Assembly (NCBI GenBank): GCA_051453625.1
Contig: JBOZIK010000001.1
Span: 190,492,512 to 190,556,511, forward strand
From: Welwitschia mirabilis
Lineage: Eukaryota; Gnetophyta; Gnetopsida; Welwitschiales
DNA length: 64,000 bases
Reading direction: 5' to 3'
In this document: piece by piece, positions 11,570 through 23,087 of the stretch
How positions within the stretch are numbered: position 1 is the first letter of the stretch
How the letters are laid out: each line of letters begins with the position of its first letter
Made by a program: the position numbers and the translations under genes
Notes under the pieces: model-generated
Seen by the model: only the letters and a program-made list of their open reading frames with translations
What the model was told of the DNA's origin: nothing
Database searches by the model: none

Positions 11570-12013
11570 CTAATTAATATATTTTATTATTTACCTTAAA
11601 AGGTTTTAAAATCTTAAAAACACTTGTCAATCTAATAGGATGATAAGATCTTGAAGGTTTGATAGACTTTTCCTAGTTCTTTAAACTCCTAGCTATGCTC
11701 TCTAAGTATTCGCAAACTTCATTTAGAGTTATTCTAAGAAAATTACCTTGGCTTATCATCTTGACTAATTAGTAGTTATTAGTGAACAACCCACTACAGA
11801 AGAAAGTTATTTTCCTACTTGACTCAAAATGATATTGTGGACATTTTAGTAATAAGTCTTTAAATCATTCTAAAGTCTAGAAAAATGTTTCATAATCCTT
11901 CTATTGAAAATTCATGAGTTCTTTTCTTAGGGCATCTATCTTATGATTTAAGAAAAAGTGGAGGTAAAAGTCTTACTTAGTTAAGCTCAATTTGTAATGG
12001 AAAAGGGTTTTAG
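11570..12013 (-). pseudogene. Gypsy Gag fragment (retrotransposon gag domain)
   Basis: The minus-strand reading contains segments in the order of the plant gypsy Gag domain: FKDLLLKCPQYHFE, then KITFFCSGL, then CEYLESIARS. These correspond to the family pattern ...FKDLLxKCPxHG...F..GL......AYELLE. Equivalent stretches occur in the two other family-G elements (about 26165-26420 and 44640-44890). Gag would form the virus-like particle in the cytoplasm. Several stops are present, and the 100-N gap at 12014 removes the adjoining N-terminal part. Confidence 0.7.
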
Positions 12014-12113
12014 NNNNNNNNNNNNNNNNNNNNNNNNNNNNNNNNNNNNNNNNNNNNNNNNNNNNNNNNNNNNNNNNNNNNNNNNNNNNNNNNNNNNNNN
12101 NNNNNNNNNNNNN
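12014..12113. other. Assembly gap, 100 N
   Basis: Exactly 100 N inside the gag region of the minus-strand gypsy element. Unlike other 100-N gaps here, its flanks share no duplicated sequence, so some sequence may be missing. Confidence 0.9.
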
Positions 12114-13457
12114 TTATATAACTAGAATTTCGCATTTTCTTTTAAGGAAAAAAAACAGGATAAGCCTAAGTACATCATGAGTGTTAGGATACTGAGGAAC
12201 AATTGATAAGATATATTCAAATTTTTTTAAGGTAAAGGTATGGATCCTTAAATTCTAATCCATAAAAATGAGGCAAAAGTTGGATAGTGGAGGGTTTGAA
12301 TTTAAGCCTTTGATTAGTGGATGATAACACTATACAAGAGGGTGTTCTTAGCATTGTGATTGAAGTTAGTCATGAGGGCTTTGCCTAGGTTTGTTAGTAG
12401 TAGCAGTAAGAGTGGATTGCTTCTTGACCAATTTTTAGATAAAATAGTAGGTCATTAATTTGTTGATCATCTCCTAGTTAGATAAAGGTTCATTGAAGGA
12501 GTATTGAAGATCTAGTGGGTCATTTAGATTTTGTGATTATCGCTATAATGAGGAAGTTTGTTAGTTGTTTTGGTTATTTTGGTTATTTTAGAGGATGAGA
12601 TTTAATCCCTTTAGGAATCATCATGGGCTTTATTTTTAATTTCTTTCATTCTTTCATGATTGATTTAGGGGTTCATGTTGTTATAAATTAATCTTCCAAT
12701 TTCTTCATGGGTCCACGTCATGCAAGAATAATGTCAAAAGTTGCAAGCAAGTTTTAAACAATTTTCAAGTTGGATTTCACAAAGCCTGTAAGTTAGTTGA
12801 TTTTTAAGGATTACATAAAAGGTTTTATCAAAAATCTAGGATGTTCTAGGCTAAAGAAACGATAACACTAGCAAGGATAGATAGTAGAGTTAATCAAGTT
12901 ATACAAAATAAGTTTGGTTTTTACACAAATGTTAACTGACTTCATGTAGCATTTTTCAAGTAACAGGCTCATAGAAAAATTAAATAGAGACAACAAACAT
13001 TATTAAAACATAATAAAAATCATGAAATATTTTTATATTTTTAAGGTTTTTAACACATAATGAACTCATAAAAATAGAAAAGTAGAGATAGAAATGCAGA
13101 AAATCATAGAAAACACAATAAGAAAAAGAAAGTATGTAACATATCATAAAGTTAATTAAAAGTTTTTAAGTTTTACTCCAAAAGAAACCTATAAATAAAA
13201 TGGTAGATATGCATAAAACAAGTTAGCATAAAATCAAAAACAAACTTTTAAAATAAGCTAGACTAGTTTGGGTTTCATTGGAATAACTAGTATCAACCAC
13301 TAGAAATAAAAGAAAAGAAACAAATAAAACAAAAGAAAAAGGACTAGTTCAAGTATCATGGGAAAGAGAACTAGTACCTACCACTAGAAAAGTAAAAACT
13401 ATGTATAAATTTATATAACTTAAAGCAGTGCTCCTTTAAGCTACTACCCTACTATTA

Positions 13458-13475
13458 TCCATAGAAACAGTGTCA
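13458..13475 (-). other. Asp-tRNA-type primer binding site of the minus-strand gypsy element
   Basis: The reverse complement reads tgacactgtttctatgga, about 12 of 18 matches to TGGCGCCGTTGCCGGGGA, the primer site complementary to the 3' end of plant tRNA-Asp. Most mismatches are transitions. It lies 12 nt inside the LTR edge at 13488. Confidence 0.6.
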
Positions 13476-13487
13476 AAATCTATTTAG

Positions 13488-14491
13488 TGTAGTATAATGG
13501 ATTGGATTTAAAGCTGATTTTTTACTTAGCTATCATTCTTTCTTAGGGATAATATGGGTTTAGATTTAGAATTACACTAACTTAAGATTAATGTAAGTTA
13601 CAAAATTTTAGAAAAGAAAAAACAAAAAGGAGTAATTTTAGCAAAGAATTACACTAACTAGTTCCAAGGTATCACTGATTCATTTCTAAGTAATTCTTCA
13701 CTCCAATGTTGTCTAATCACCTTTTTACAGAACACTCAAAACTATTAAGTACCTTTGTCTTACGACATGAAGCATAATCTCATCCACTATATGAGAAATG
13801 ATGAATTTAATTAATACTTTAGTATTAAAATAATGACAGAAAGTAAGGACTCTAAGTATTTAATATTTATGAAATTAAAAGACTTAGACTAAGTAATTCA
13901 AAGGAATTTACTCAACTAAAATGGACTCGATAATCAAAGTATATAGCTTAGCATTCTAATTATTATATTACTCATGAATTGAAATCAAAAGAAAATAACT
14001 TTTGTATTGTAAAAAGAGATAAATTTATAGTAACAAAATAAAGAAGCAGTAAGAAATCCTCAGCAATCCTCGAAGACTAGCTTACTGGCCTAAAGAGTCA
14101 TTTAGAAAGCCATTACAAGTCAATGATCCAAGGTTCTACAATTTTTCAAGGCCTAAGATGATACAATAAAGGGTTAAAGGCCCTTTTATAGAAAGAAATA
14201 AGGGAGAGGAATGGTTACAAGCCATTGTCTTATAGCATTAGGTGGATTATTATAAATCATAACATTAGGTAGGATGGTTTCTCCTCTTTTCCATTTGGTA
14301 AAGATGCTTATGATGATGTTAACATTTGGCTTCAGAGTGTTGTAGCCATTTCCAACCACTAAATACATCATGTGTCTCCACTGTTATCCTACTCATTCTT
14401 ATGGTGTCACTTTATAATTCCTCTTCATCACCACCATGTGTCATTAAGAATGCAATCAATTTTTATATAAAATTTAATCAACCCTATAACT
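13488..14491 (-). repeat. Family-G LTR copy A (lacks its first ~330 bp, which would lie in the gap)
   Basis: In minus orientation this is the 3' portion of the LTR, ending next to the primer site. It aligns with 42150-43215 and 48970-49915 of the plus-strand paralog. Landmarks are the segment with tctcctcttttccatttggt at 14279-14298 and the TATA-proximal segment near 14190. The 220-N gap cuts it off at 14491. Confidence 0.75.
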
Positions 14492-14711
14492 NNNNNNNNN
14501 NNNNNNNNNNNNNNNNNNNNNNNNNNNNNNNNNNNNNNNNNNNNNNNNNNNNNNNNNNNNNNNNNNNNNNNNNNNNNNNNNNNNNNNNNNNNNNNNNNNN
14601 NNNNNNNNNNNNNNNNNNNNNNNNNNNNNNNNNNNNNNNNNNNNNNNNNNNNNNNNNNNNNNNNNNNNNNNNNNNNNNNNNNNNNNNNNNNNNNNNNNNN
14701 NNNNNNNNNNN
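14492..14711. other. Assembly gap, 220 N, between two overlapping LTR copies
   Basis: 220 N. The sequence to the right (14712-15300) repeats the same part of the LTR already present to the left (about 13895-14491) at roughly 75-80 percent identity. The two sides are therefore two diverged LTR copies, not one LTR interrupted. Confidence 0.85.
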
Positions 14712-15627
14712 AAAGGAATTCTTTCAATTGAAATGAACTTGATAATTAAAGTGCACCTAAGCATTCCAAATATAAAATAACTCATGATCTGAAATCAAAG
14801 GTAACAACTTTATGTATTACAAAAAAGGAACAACTTTACAACAAAGAAAGAAAGAAGTAGGAAGAACTCCACAACAATCCTGAAAATAGCTCACTCCCCC
14901 AAAGAGTCAGTTAGAAAGTCATCACAAGTTGATGCTCCAAGGTTCTACAATTCTCCAAGCCAAAGATGATAGAATAAAGGGTTCAAGGCCCTTTTATAGG
15001 GAGAGATAGGGGTGAGGAGTCGTTGCAAGCCCTTGGCTTGTAGTGTTAGTTGGACGGTTACATAATGACGAAATTTAGGTAGGATAGTTTGTCTTCTTTT
15101 CCATTTGGTGAAGATGCTTGTGACATTGCCAACACTTGGCTCTTGGATGCTAATGTTGCTACCAACCGCTATCATAACCATGTGCCTCCACTATCATCCT
15201 ACTCAGCCCTGCCAAATGTCGCGTTGCAAATCATTGTCATCATCGCACATGTCGTCAAGAATGTAATTGATTTCTACTATGGAATTCGATTAAGCCCATA
15301 ATTGCATTTTATCCCATTTTCCATGACAAGCCAGGAACATGCGTTTGGAGGCAGTTTGCGCACATAGGCCAATTGTGTTGGTAGTCCTGGTCGGCACTAG
15401 TACCCCTAGCCGACAGCTCTAGCGTTTTAAGCTATTCGATAATTAAATTAAGCCATGTCCTCCAATTGAGCATAATTCACTTAAAAATGATGATGGAGAT
15501 AACTAAGCTCATGTACAAAAATCACTAGAAGACATGTTTTTAAAAGGAAATTAATTATATTAATGTCCACTATTAAGGTTAATTGATCATCTAACTTGAT
15601 CATAATGTCAATTAGTACATGTTAATA
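14712..15627 (-). repeat. Family-G LTR copy B (lacks its last ~370 bp)
   Basis: In minus orientation this is the 5' portion of the LTR, beginning at 15627 with the family start and running to the gap. It is better preserved than copy A. The stretch from 15301 to 15430 (for example gaacatgcgtttggaggc) has the highest GC in the area and corresponds to LTR sequence lost to the gap in copy A. Confidence 0.75.
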
Positions 15628-16234
15628 GTAAAACCTTTCATAATTATAAGTATTAAAAGTTACAAAAGAATAGACCTTAAAGTAGATAAGTGCCATATTG
15701 AATTAATAGTTCAATCTTTATTCGGGGTCAAAGATTTAAGAACCCTTAAAAAAACTAGGAGATCATGCTAGGCAGAAGGAGCCTAGTACTACATTTTTTC
15801 CATCAATTGTAAAAATAATACCACTGAGAGCAAAAAGCTTAACTGTATAATTCACTATAGATTAGTTATTAAGGATATGTGCTTTAATAGATTCGTTTTT
15901 CAAATCCCTAAAGAAGGAAAAAATTAATAGCATCTATAATTCTATAAATGCATTTAAATGAGAAATAAAAGTCTCCATGAAATAGAAGTAGGAATCCTTT
16001 ATTTTTTAAAATCAAAATTCATGTATATATTTAAAGAATGAATTTTTAAGAAAATAGCTAGACTAAGAAAAAGAAAGAAATACAAAAGTGCAGTAAGAGA
16101 TTGATAAAATTATAGTAGGAGTTCATTCTTTAGAAGTTTATAAAGGGACAATAGAAAGATTATAAAAAGAATAAAGGTAAATAGTAGAGGAAATAGTTCT
16201 AGAAGGCAAAATAACCTTGATAGTAGGCTAAAAG
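15628..16234. other. Unassigned spacer between two gypsy insertions
   Basis: About 600 bp with no recognised coding or repeat signal. It separates the minus-strand element from the plus-strand one. Confidence 0.5.
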
Positions 16235-16239
16235 ATGAA
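16235..16239. repeat. Target-site duplication (atgaa), left side of gypsy element 1
   Basis: The five bases before the LTR start TGTTAACATG at 16240 are atgaa. The same five bases follow the 3' LTR at 32730-32734, after a CA end. This is the 5-bp duplication expected for LTR elements, but AT-rich sequence makes a chance match possible. Confidence 0.5.
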
Positions 16240-17534
16240 TGTTAACATGCAAAAATTGACATTCAGACCATGTTTATTTAATTAGTTTAGCATAGATGAA
16301 TACTCAAAATAGTCATTTTATCATAAAACTATGTCTTTTATTCTTTTATCATGACTTGTAAGATTATGAACTTTTCCATGATAATTTTAATTTGATTTCT
16401 ACTTTCTTAAAAACATGCTAAAAATTAAAGAACACATTAAAAAAAGCTAGCGCTACCATCTAGATCACTGGAACTACTAGTCCTTTGGAGTAAAATAGTG
16501 CAAAAGCAAAGTTCTGGAATTATAATGACAAATTGATCACATTCCATTCATGGACTTAGTTGGAAACTAAATAAAAAATAATCATCAACTTCAATCATAG
16601 ATGGTGGAGGTGCAAAATGACATGTGACAATGACATCTAATAGTGATAAGTATGATGATTTAGGAAAACATATGATAATTACACTAGGTGATAAAAGTAT
16701 TATGATTTAAAGGTTACATTATTAATACTTTACAAGAAAATAAAAATCATTTTTAGAGCTACATGATAAAATTTATAACCTCCTAAATTATAACTACTCA
16801 AAGTGTAATCTCCTTAATTATAACTACCACCAACCACTACAAGCCAAAGGCTTTTAACTACTTCTACTTTCATACTTACTTATAAAAGGACCTTGAGTAT
16901 TCATTATAAGGGATCTTTAATTAGTTAATGTAATTGGAATCCTTAGATTATTAGGTCAACATGGATTTTTAAGCACCTCCTTTGGGAATGAACTTATTCT
17001 GAGGTAAGTTTGAGAAGTCTATGTCAGCTTCATCTTCTTTATTTAATGTAATGTATTTCCTATTTAGTGCATGTAACCTAATACTTTTAATCCTTAGATG
17101 AGACTGCATTCATAAGTTCTTTTGATACTCAGTGAATTCTTTTAGTTCTCTTATTAGTTATAGTTGCTTTTATTTTCAAGGTCTTGAGGATAATTATCCT
17201 TATTTTCCATGTTTATAAGAGGCTATAAAGACTAATATTCCTATTAAATCTTCTAACACTTATATGATGAATGAGCTCATGTTACCACAGCCCAAGCCAT
17301 TATGACTTGATAGTTTGAATTTTGTTTTAGGGAAATTATAGGATATCATTCTAGTAAAGTTGTATTATTGGAAAATTCTAGCTAGAACCATGGAGCTTGT
17401 ATGTTTTCCTACTTTACCAATCAAATTTCACTATAATCTTACCTCTTGATTTTTAATTATTTTGATTTTATTATAGGATTGATAATCTTATGTTACTTCT
17501 ATTAATCTTATCTTAATTATCCCTATAAAAGGAT
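16240..17534 (+). repeat. Gypsy element 1, 5' LTR, left part
   Basis: It aligns along its length with the intact 3' LTR at 31332-32680. Shared landmarks are the start (aaaaattgacatt / aaaaattaacatt), the aaccactacaag segment (16834 / 31930), the TATA-like segment cttataaaagg near 16880, and aatcttatgtta near the break. It stops at 17534, where the copia LTR begins. Confidence 0.85.
17530..17534. repeat. Target-site duplication of the nested copia, left copy (aggat)
   Basis: aggat immediately precedes the copia LTR end. The right flank at 24311-24315 reads atgat, one mismatch. The intact paralogous LTR reads aaggatgat at this point, consistent with one ancestral target. Confidence 0.6.
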
Positions 17535-18820
17535 TGTAGGCCACTTTTAAGACCCTAAATGTAGTGACCACTTAATACCCCACAAGGATAAAAAAATATA
17601 CATGATAAATTAAATAGAATATTTCATGAGGTTTATCAAATAATACAATGATGCTTATATTGATAAACTATAAATGACATTCAACCAAAAAATTAAGGAA
17701 TTAGGTATGACAATTACTTAATAAACTGAAGAGGATAGCATGTCACTATTATGTTTTTTAAAAGATAAAAATACTACAAAAGCATGATTCTTATACTATG
17801 ATACTTAAGAATGAACTCTAAAAATTTTAAACTAAGGTATCATTTATCAAGAATGAAACATGTCACACACACATTCTCTTTGTCAATACGAAATGCCATT
17901 GTCATAAGAGTACATTCAGAAATTCAATGCACATTGAAATATTTATTTCCATAATCAAGATAAATTCTTAAAATAAGAGAGGAAGAAAATGAACAAATAA
18001 ATAAGTCACTATCATACAATTTGTAAACCTAGAAATACATACACATTAAGGGTGAAATCTCTCCTTGAAACTATTAACATCATCACTTCGAATAGTCCTT
18101 CTCTCTCAGAGCCTAATGAATTTATTAAATCTATCACACTTGATTCTCTATTTTTTTGTCAAAAAAGTACACTTCTATTTATTGTCCAACTTCTTTATCC
18201 ATTTCCATTTTATAATAATACATATGGATGAAAATAAAATAAGGAGAAAGTCAAAGGTATAAATAAAGGATAAGATTGAGACTAAAAAGTAGGATCAAGA
18301 GATAGGATTATTTAATTTAGAAAAGTAATATAAAATGGATGAGAATAAAGGAAAGGATCAAGGCTAAGAAGCAGGAATAGGAGATTAGAATGTTTGACTT
18401 AGAAAATAGGTGTGAATAAAGGAAAGGATTAAGGCTTAGAATTAGGAATAGGACATAGGATTATTTGATTTAGAAAATAGATGTGAATAAAGAAAAGAAT
18501 TAAGGCTAATAAGTAGGAATAAGAGATACATTAGCCAATTTTTTCTATTCTTTAGATTTTAATGCTCAATTTTAGACTTTTAATGTACTTGGCTATAATT
18601 TCAATGCTTAATGTTAGGACCCTATTGTATTTAGCTTGAGAAGTAGTTGATAAAGTTAATTCTAGCCTAAATTAGTTATGTAAACTACAATAAATAAGTA
18701 CAACATTACTTCTTAATTCATTATAAATGCAAGCGTATTAAAAACTGTTAGAATTACAACATATTCACTAAAACTATAACCAACAATGGAATACCACAGT
18801 GTTAGAATGGAGCTCTTAAT
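17535..18820 (-). repeat. Copia 3' LTR
   Basis: It begins on the plus strand with tgtaggccac (the CA end of the LTR) and ends near 18820 after gttagaatggagctcttaat. It matches 23088-24309 throughout, with several indels. The internal flank at 18821-18845 reads, on the minus strand, tgtcaaggacgag, a decayed polypurine tract. Confidence 0.9.
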
Positions 18821-18911
18821 CTCGTCCTTGACATTGACGAGAACATTTTATTATTGTAAGAGCAACATCTAAGAAAAAATTATCTATGTGATACAACTTT
18901 TACATGATTCT

Positions 18912-19226
18912 TTATTGTAATCTATCATCTATACTTCCCCTTGATTGCAATGTCAAGAAATTTAGTTTTTCTCTTAAAGTAATAAATCTTTGTTTATCAA
19001 GAGGCTTGATAAATAAATCTGCAAGCTGCTTATTAGATTGATAAAAAGTAATAACTAATAACCAATCTTCAATCAATCCTTTTATAAAATGAAACTTAAT
19101 ATTTATATATTTTGTTCTTAAATGAAAAATAGAATTCTTAGAAATGGCTATGGCTGATATACTATCACAAAAAAGAACAACTAGCTTTTTAATTAGAATT
19201 ATAAACTCATCGAATAACATTTTCAA
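18912..19226 (-). pseudogene. Copia RNase H C-terminal fragment
   Basis: A 104-codon minus-strand frame with the canonical order of copia RNase H: VVLFCDSISAIAISKNSIFH (family ..CDNKSAIAI..NPVFH), RTKYINIKFHFI (family RTKHIDIKYHFI), then SNKQLADLFIKPLDKQRF (family ..EQLADIFTKPL). It is the best-preserved coding stretch of the element. The domain removes RNA from the RNA:DNA hybrid during reverse transcription. The key Asp of CDS is kept, but the protein is disconnected from the rest by upstream stops. Confidence 0.95.
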
Positions 19227-20420
19227 CCATATAATTTATTGCAATACAAATATGTACAACCATTTATTCTACTTTTGTTGTTGACAAAGCCATGACTAAC
19301 TATTTTTTTACTAAACTAGGAAAACAAACTCTTTCCCATCATCATTACAAAACTTGAAGTACTCTTTCTATCTTCTAATGATTCTATGCAATCAGCATCT
19401 ACGTATTCAACCAATTGCATATTCTCCTTAGAGTCATAAAACAAGACATATTGTAAAGTGCCTTTTACATACCTCAATACTCTTTTTATTATCATTAGAG
19501 GGGATACTTAGGCTCATTCATAAACCTAGAAAAGAAGCTAATAAAAAATTGAATATCTAAATAAGTAGTAGTTAAATACATTAGACTATCAATCATGGAG
19601 CAATAAAGATGCTCATTAACTAAACTTACCCTTCATCTCTTTATGTTTTTTTTCATTTGTGCTCATAAGAGTATAAATGGATTTGCATTCATGCATTTGA
19701 AATCTTTGTAACATATCTAAAGCATACTTGAATTAATTCAAGGAAGTACCTTTCAATGATTACCTTATTTATATGTTCAAATAATATGAAAGATGTCTAA
19801 GATCAGTCATCTCAAATGCCTTCATTATATCACTTCCAAATTTTTCTATTAATCTATCATCATTACCAGCAAAAATAATATCATCCACATAAATTAAAAT
19901 AAAAAGTCTTTTACCATCTACTTCCTTCTTATAAAGTATGTTATTTGAAGACCACTTAACATATCCTTGCTTCTTTAGGTAATGGTCTAGTCTAAAAAAT
20001 CATGCTTATGGTGCCTGTTTTAAATCATACAAAGCCTTTTTAAGTAAATAAATATAACTTTATTTACCTAACATAATAAATCCTTCAAGTTGTAAGATGA
20101 CACTTCCTCATCAAGATGACCATTCAACAAGGCTGATTTTACATCCATCTACTATAGTATCATTTTCATTTTAGCTATAAAAGTAAGAAAGGCTCTTACT
20201 GATTCTAATTTGATCATAGGTGCAAATGTTTCACCATAATCAATTACTGCTTCCTGCACATATCCTTTAATTACAAGTTCTAATAATATTTTATACTAAG
20301 TTTGATTGTTATTAATCTAGTTAATTACTTTCTTCATTGCCTCCACCCAATGTGGGAAATATTTTACTTTCTTGTATCTAATTGGATTAGCTTGCATAAC
20401 TTTGGAATTCAAAACTAAGT
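19227..20420 (-). pseudogene. Copia reverse transcriptase, degenerate
   Basis: The catalytic motif reads, on the minus strand, KRLFILIYVDDIIFAGNDD. YVDD is encoded at 19880-19891, so both catalytic aspartates survive. The frame around it extends to about 20420, where the familiar copia RT start is found (reading roughly W..AM..E), but with repeated TAG and TAA codons. The enzyme would copy element RNA into cDNA in the virus-like particle. Confidence 0.85.
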
Positions 20421-20879
20421 TCTCTCTTATTAGGTCTCTTCTTTTTCTCTCATCACATAAAGCTAGATGGGTAGATTTTGTTATTTGTTTTCTTGTTTTA
20501 ACTCCATCTAAATATGTGCCTATGATGTTTTATGGATTATGATAGTTTTTTAGCCTTTTATGATTTCATATTAAAGGAACATGATTATAATCTATGGTAT
20601 CTAGTAAATCAGACACATTTTTTGTGATGGGTATAACACTATTTACAAGCTAATGAGGATTATCAATATTGTCATGCTCATCAAAGAAAGGATCATGTGG
20701 GAGAAAATTTTGAGCATCTTTTACATCTTTCTCATAGATATAATTTTAACACTTTCAATTACTTTATTTTTTAGGGATTATATCACCTAAAGTATTTACT
20801 AGTAGGAGAGTATCCCACAAAAGTGCATTTAACTGATCATGCATCTAAGTTATCTTGACCTAGTTTTACAATTTTCACA

Positions 20880-21640
20880 AAACATTTAGTTTCAAAAATC
20901 TTTAAATGAGATAGATTGGATTAATGAACAAATTAAATTTTATAACGTGTCAAATTCTTCAAATTCTTTGTTATTGTTTTATTTTATATATAAGTTGCTG
21001 TATTTATGGCTTCATCTCAAAATCATTTGCCCAAACCTGCATCTATCATCATAGATCTAGTCATATTCATCAATGTTCTATTTTTTTCTCTCTATGACTC
21101 CATTTTACTAAGGATCTAACTGGTAGTAATCTAATGCACAATTCCACATTTTCTTAAATAATCATTAAAAATCTATGAAATGTACTTATCACCCTTATTA
21201 GTTTGTACGATTTTAATTTTGCATCCTATTTGCTTTTCAATCATCTTTTGGTACATCTAAAAATATGTCAAGGCCTATGATCTATACTTCATGAAAAATA
21301 CATAAAAAAACCGAGAATGATCATCAATGAAGGTAATAAAATAACTACTACCATAGAAATATTTTATTCTCATGGAATCACATATATCATAATGCACTAA
21401 GGAAAGTAGCTAACTAGAACTTTTTATCAACTAGTGGAAAGGAAACTCTAACTTGCTTTTCTTCTATGCAGCTTTTACATGAGGAAGTGTCACAAATTAA
21501 AAATGAAGGCATACCATTTACCATTTACTTTTCCATCATTTGATGCATATTATTTCTTGAAATATGCCCAAGTTTATGATGCCAAATCCAAAATTATTTT
21601 TCATTATAAGTTAGTCCCTTCTAGAATTCAACCTTATACA
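20880..21640 (-). pseudogene. Copia integrase, degenerate
   Basis: A clear core motif, YFITFIDDHSRF, is encoded at about 21310-21345 (minus). It contains the first catalytic Asp of the D,D-35-E core in its usual copia setting. Further upstream in element order (about 21480-21600) are His and Cys codons placed as in the HHCC domain (reading about LGHISRNNMHQMM, 21530-21570). Integrase would join cDNA to host DNA. Stops interrupt the frame. Confidence 0.8.
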
Positions 21641-21899
21641 GATTGTTAGTTGATTTAGGTACTTTTAAAATTTTGTTTTCTATTTTTATAGTGCAATTAG
21701 AATTCTTAATTAACACCTCATAACCATTTTATTCCAATTAACCTAAATTAATTAGGTTATAATGTAAATTTGAAACAAAGTATACATCATCAATTGAAAA
21801 GTTATTACCATTTTTATCCTTAAGTGCAATTGTCCCATAGCCTTCTGTGTGCCCCATTACTTCTCCACCAAACTCAAAAAAACCCAAATATGCCTATGA

Positions 21900-22000
21900 A
21901 AAACCTTTAAATACATCTCTTTGGTTACTTATATGATGCAAGCAATAGCTATCAAAGAACTAAGCCATCTCATGAGAGGAAATCATTAAAAAATTTGGTG
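21900..22000 (-). pseudogene. Copia aspartic protease active-site remnant
   Basis: The minus-strand reading at 21933-21953 is DSYCLHH, corresponding to the copia protease signature DSGCSxH. The Asp is retained and the Gly has changed to Tyr. It lies between the zinc knuckle and the integrase, as expected. Confidence 0.7.
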
Positions 22001-22114
22001 TGGTTATTCCTATAAGACCAAATACATCTACATCTGTGTTTGATATTTCATGAAGATCTTATTCCTATTTTTATTTATCTACATAACCTTATTGTTGCTC
22101 ATCCTTGATTCTAA

Positions 22115-23029
22115 ATCTACAGTTTCTAATTAAATGGCCTTAGAAATGGCAATAATGCTAACTTCTTTACCTAGTTCACTTTCTATTTCTTGAGGATTAC
22201 CCTTACCTCTTCCTTTAAATGGATCAAATATATTTTGTGCATTGAAATTGTTGCCTTCATTTTGTTTTCCTTACACTCTTCCTTTTCCAAGACCTCTCCC
22301 TCTTCCATAAGGGAGTTTCTATCCTTATCCATAAGAAATCAAGACATTTTGACCTGTGGATGTAGTATCTTCTAGTTTAAAAGATATAACTTGCAAATCT
22401 TCATCATCCTTCATACATAATTTAATGCACTAACTTTCCTATTAATTCATCTAAGAATAAGGTATTTAGGTCTAAAAACTTTTGCATTGTAATAGTTATT
22501 TGCTTGAAGGACTTAGTAAGAGACCTAAGAATTTTTAAGGCTACATCATTGTTACTAATTATCTAGCTAGGCATGGTTATATCTTTAACCAAATCTCTCA
22601 TCTTTTGAATATATTCCTCCACATTTTTATCTTTCTTTATCTTTAGAGTTTCATACCTTACCCTTAAATTTTGCAATTTTGTCTTATTCACATTTTGATG
22701 GCACTAGTAAATAATGTCTAATACTTTTCAAAATTTAAAATCATTTGAATAACTTAAATTTTTTTTTACCGAGTTATTATTCATGCTGGTGAAAATGGTA
22801 TTGATAACTTGAATATCTTATATTATTATTTTTGTATAGACCTTTTTTTCTTATTCTGTTGGAGGGGGTAACAAATTTGTGTGCATTGCCATAATTCCTA
22901 TCCCTTAAAAAATTATTTCATTCTTATTTTCCAAATTTCATAATTGGTAGCATCAAAAGTGGGTATCATATGTTTTTTCATTTTAACAACAACAACCTCC
23001 TTTCCTTCAACCTTATGTTGATAATCCAT
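22115..23029 (-). pseudogene. Copia Gag with zinc knuckle, degenerate
   Basis: The likely start codon is at 23029-23027 (minus), 44 nt inside the primer site. The N-terminal part reads MIPTFDATNYEIWKIRMK, the conserved beginning of copia Gag (family ..F.G.NY..W...M). Around 22120-22165 the zinc knuckle reads CHF, stop, GHLIRNC. The second Cys, the His and the last Cys of CX2CX4HX4C are kept, the first Cys is lost, and the stop falls where Lys, Arg or Gln is usual. Gag would package element RNA. Confidence 0.85.
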
Positions 23030-23072
23030 TATTTTCCTCTTTGCTATCAATTTTTGTCATAATCCTTGTATG

Positions 23073-23084
23073 ACTTTGATACCA
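23073..23084 (-). other. Initiator-Met tRNA primer binding site of the copia element
   Basis: The minus strand reads tggtatcaaagt, matching the plant copia primer site TGGTATCAGAGC at most positions. It is three bases inside the 5' LTR edge at 23088. Its strand fixes the element's orientation. Confidence 0.85.
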
Positions 23085-23087
23085 AGT

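Larger units (their letters stand above)
9960..15627 (-). mobile_element. Ty3/gypsy retrotransposon of family G, minus strand, truncated
   Basis: Read from right to left: LTR sequence (15627 to 13488, interrupted by a gap), an Asp-tRNA-type primer site (13475-13458), gag (about 12000-11570) and protease (about 10770-9990). Near 9960-10030 the element stops, facing the LINE. The LTR edge at 15627 (rc tattaacatgtactaattga) matches the LTR start shared by the two other family-G elements in this window. RT, RNase H, integrase and a 3' LTR are missing. After the protease it keeps residues of the type LELKSLTNDLKYSFLEDNS, the lead-in to the RT in autonomous plant gypsy elements. This copy may therefore derive from the autonomous partner of the family. 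Confidence 0.75.

Noticed and set aside
14326-15301. Several 60-136-codon frames on both strands
   Set aside because: They lie inside LTR copies A and B or cross the gap. The LTRs are non-coding and the frames are not shared between copies.
18065-18262. 65-codon plus-strand frame
   Set aside because: It lies inside the copia 3' LTR and is not preserved in the 5' LTR.
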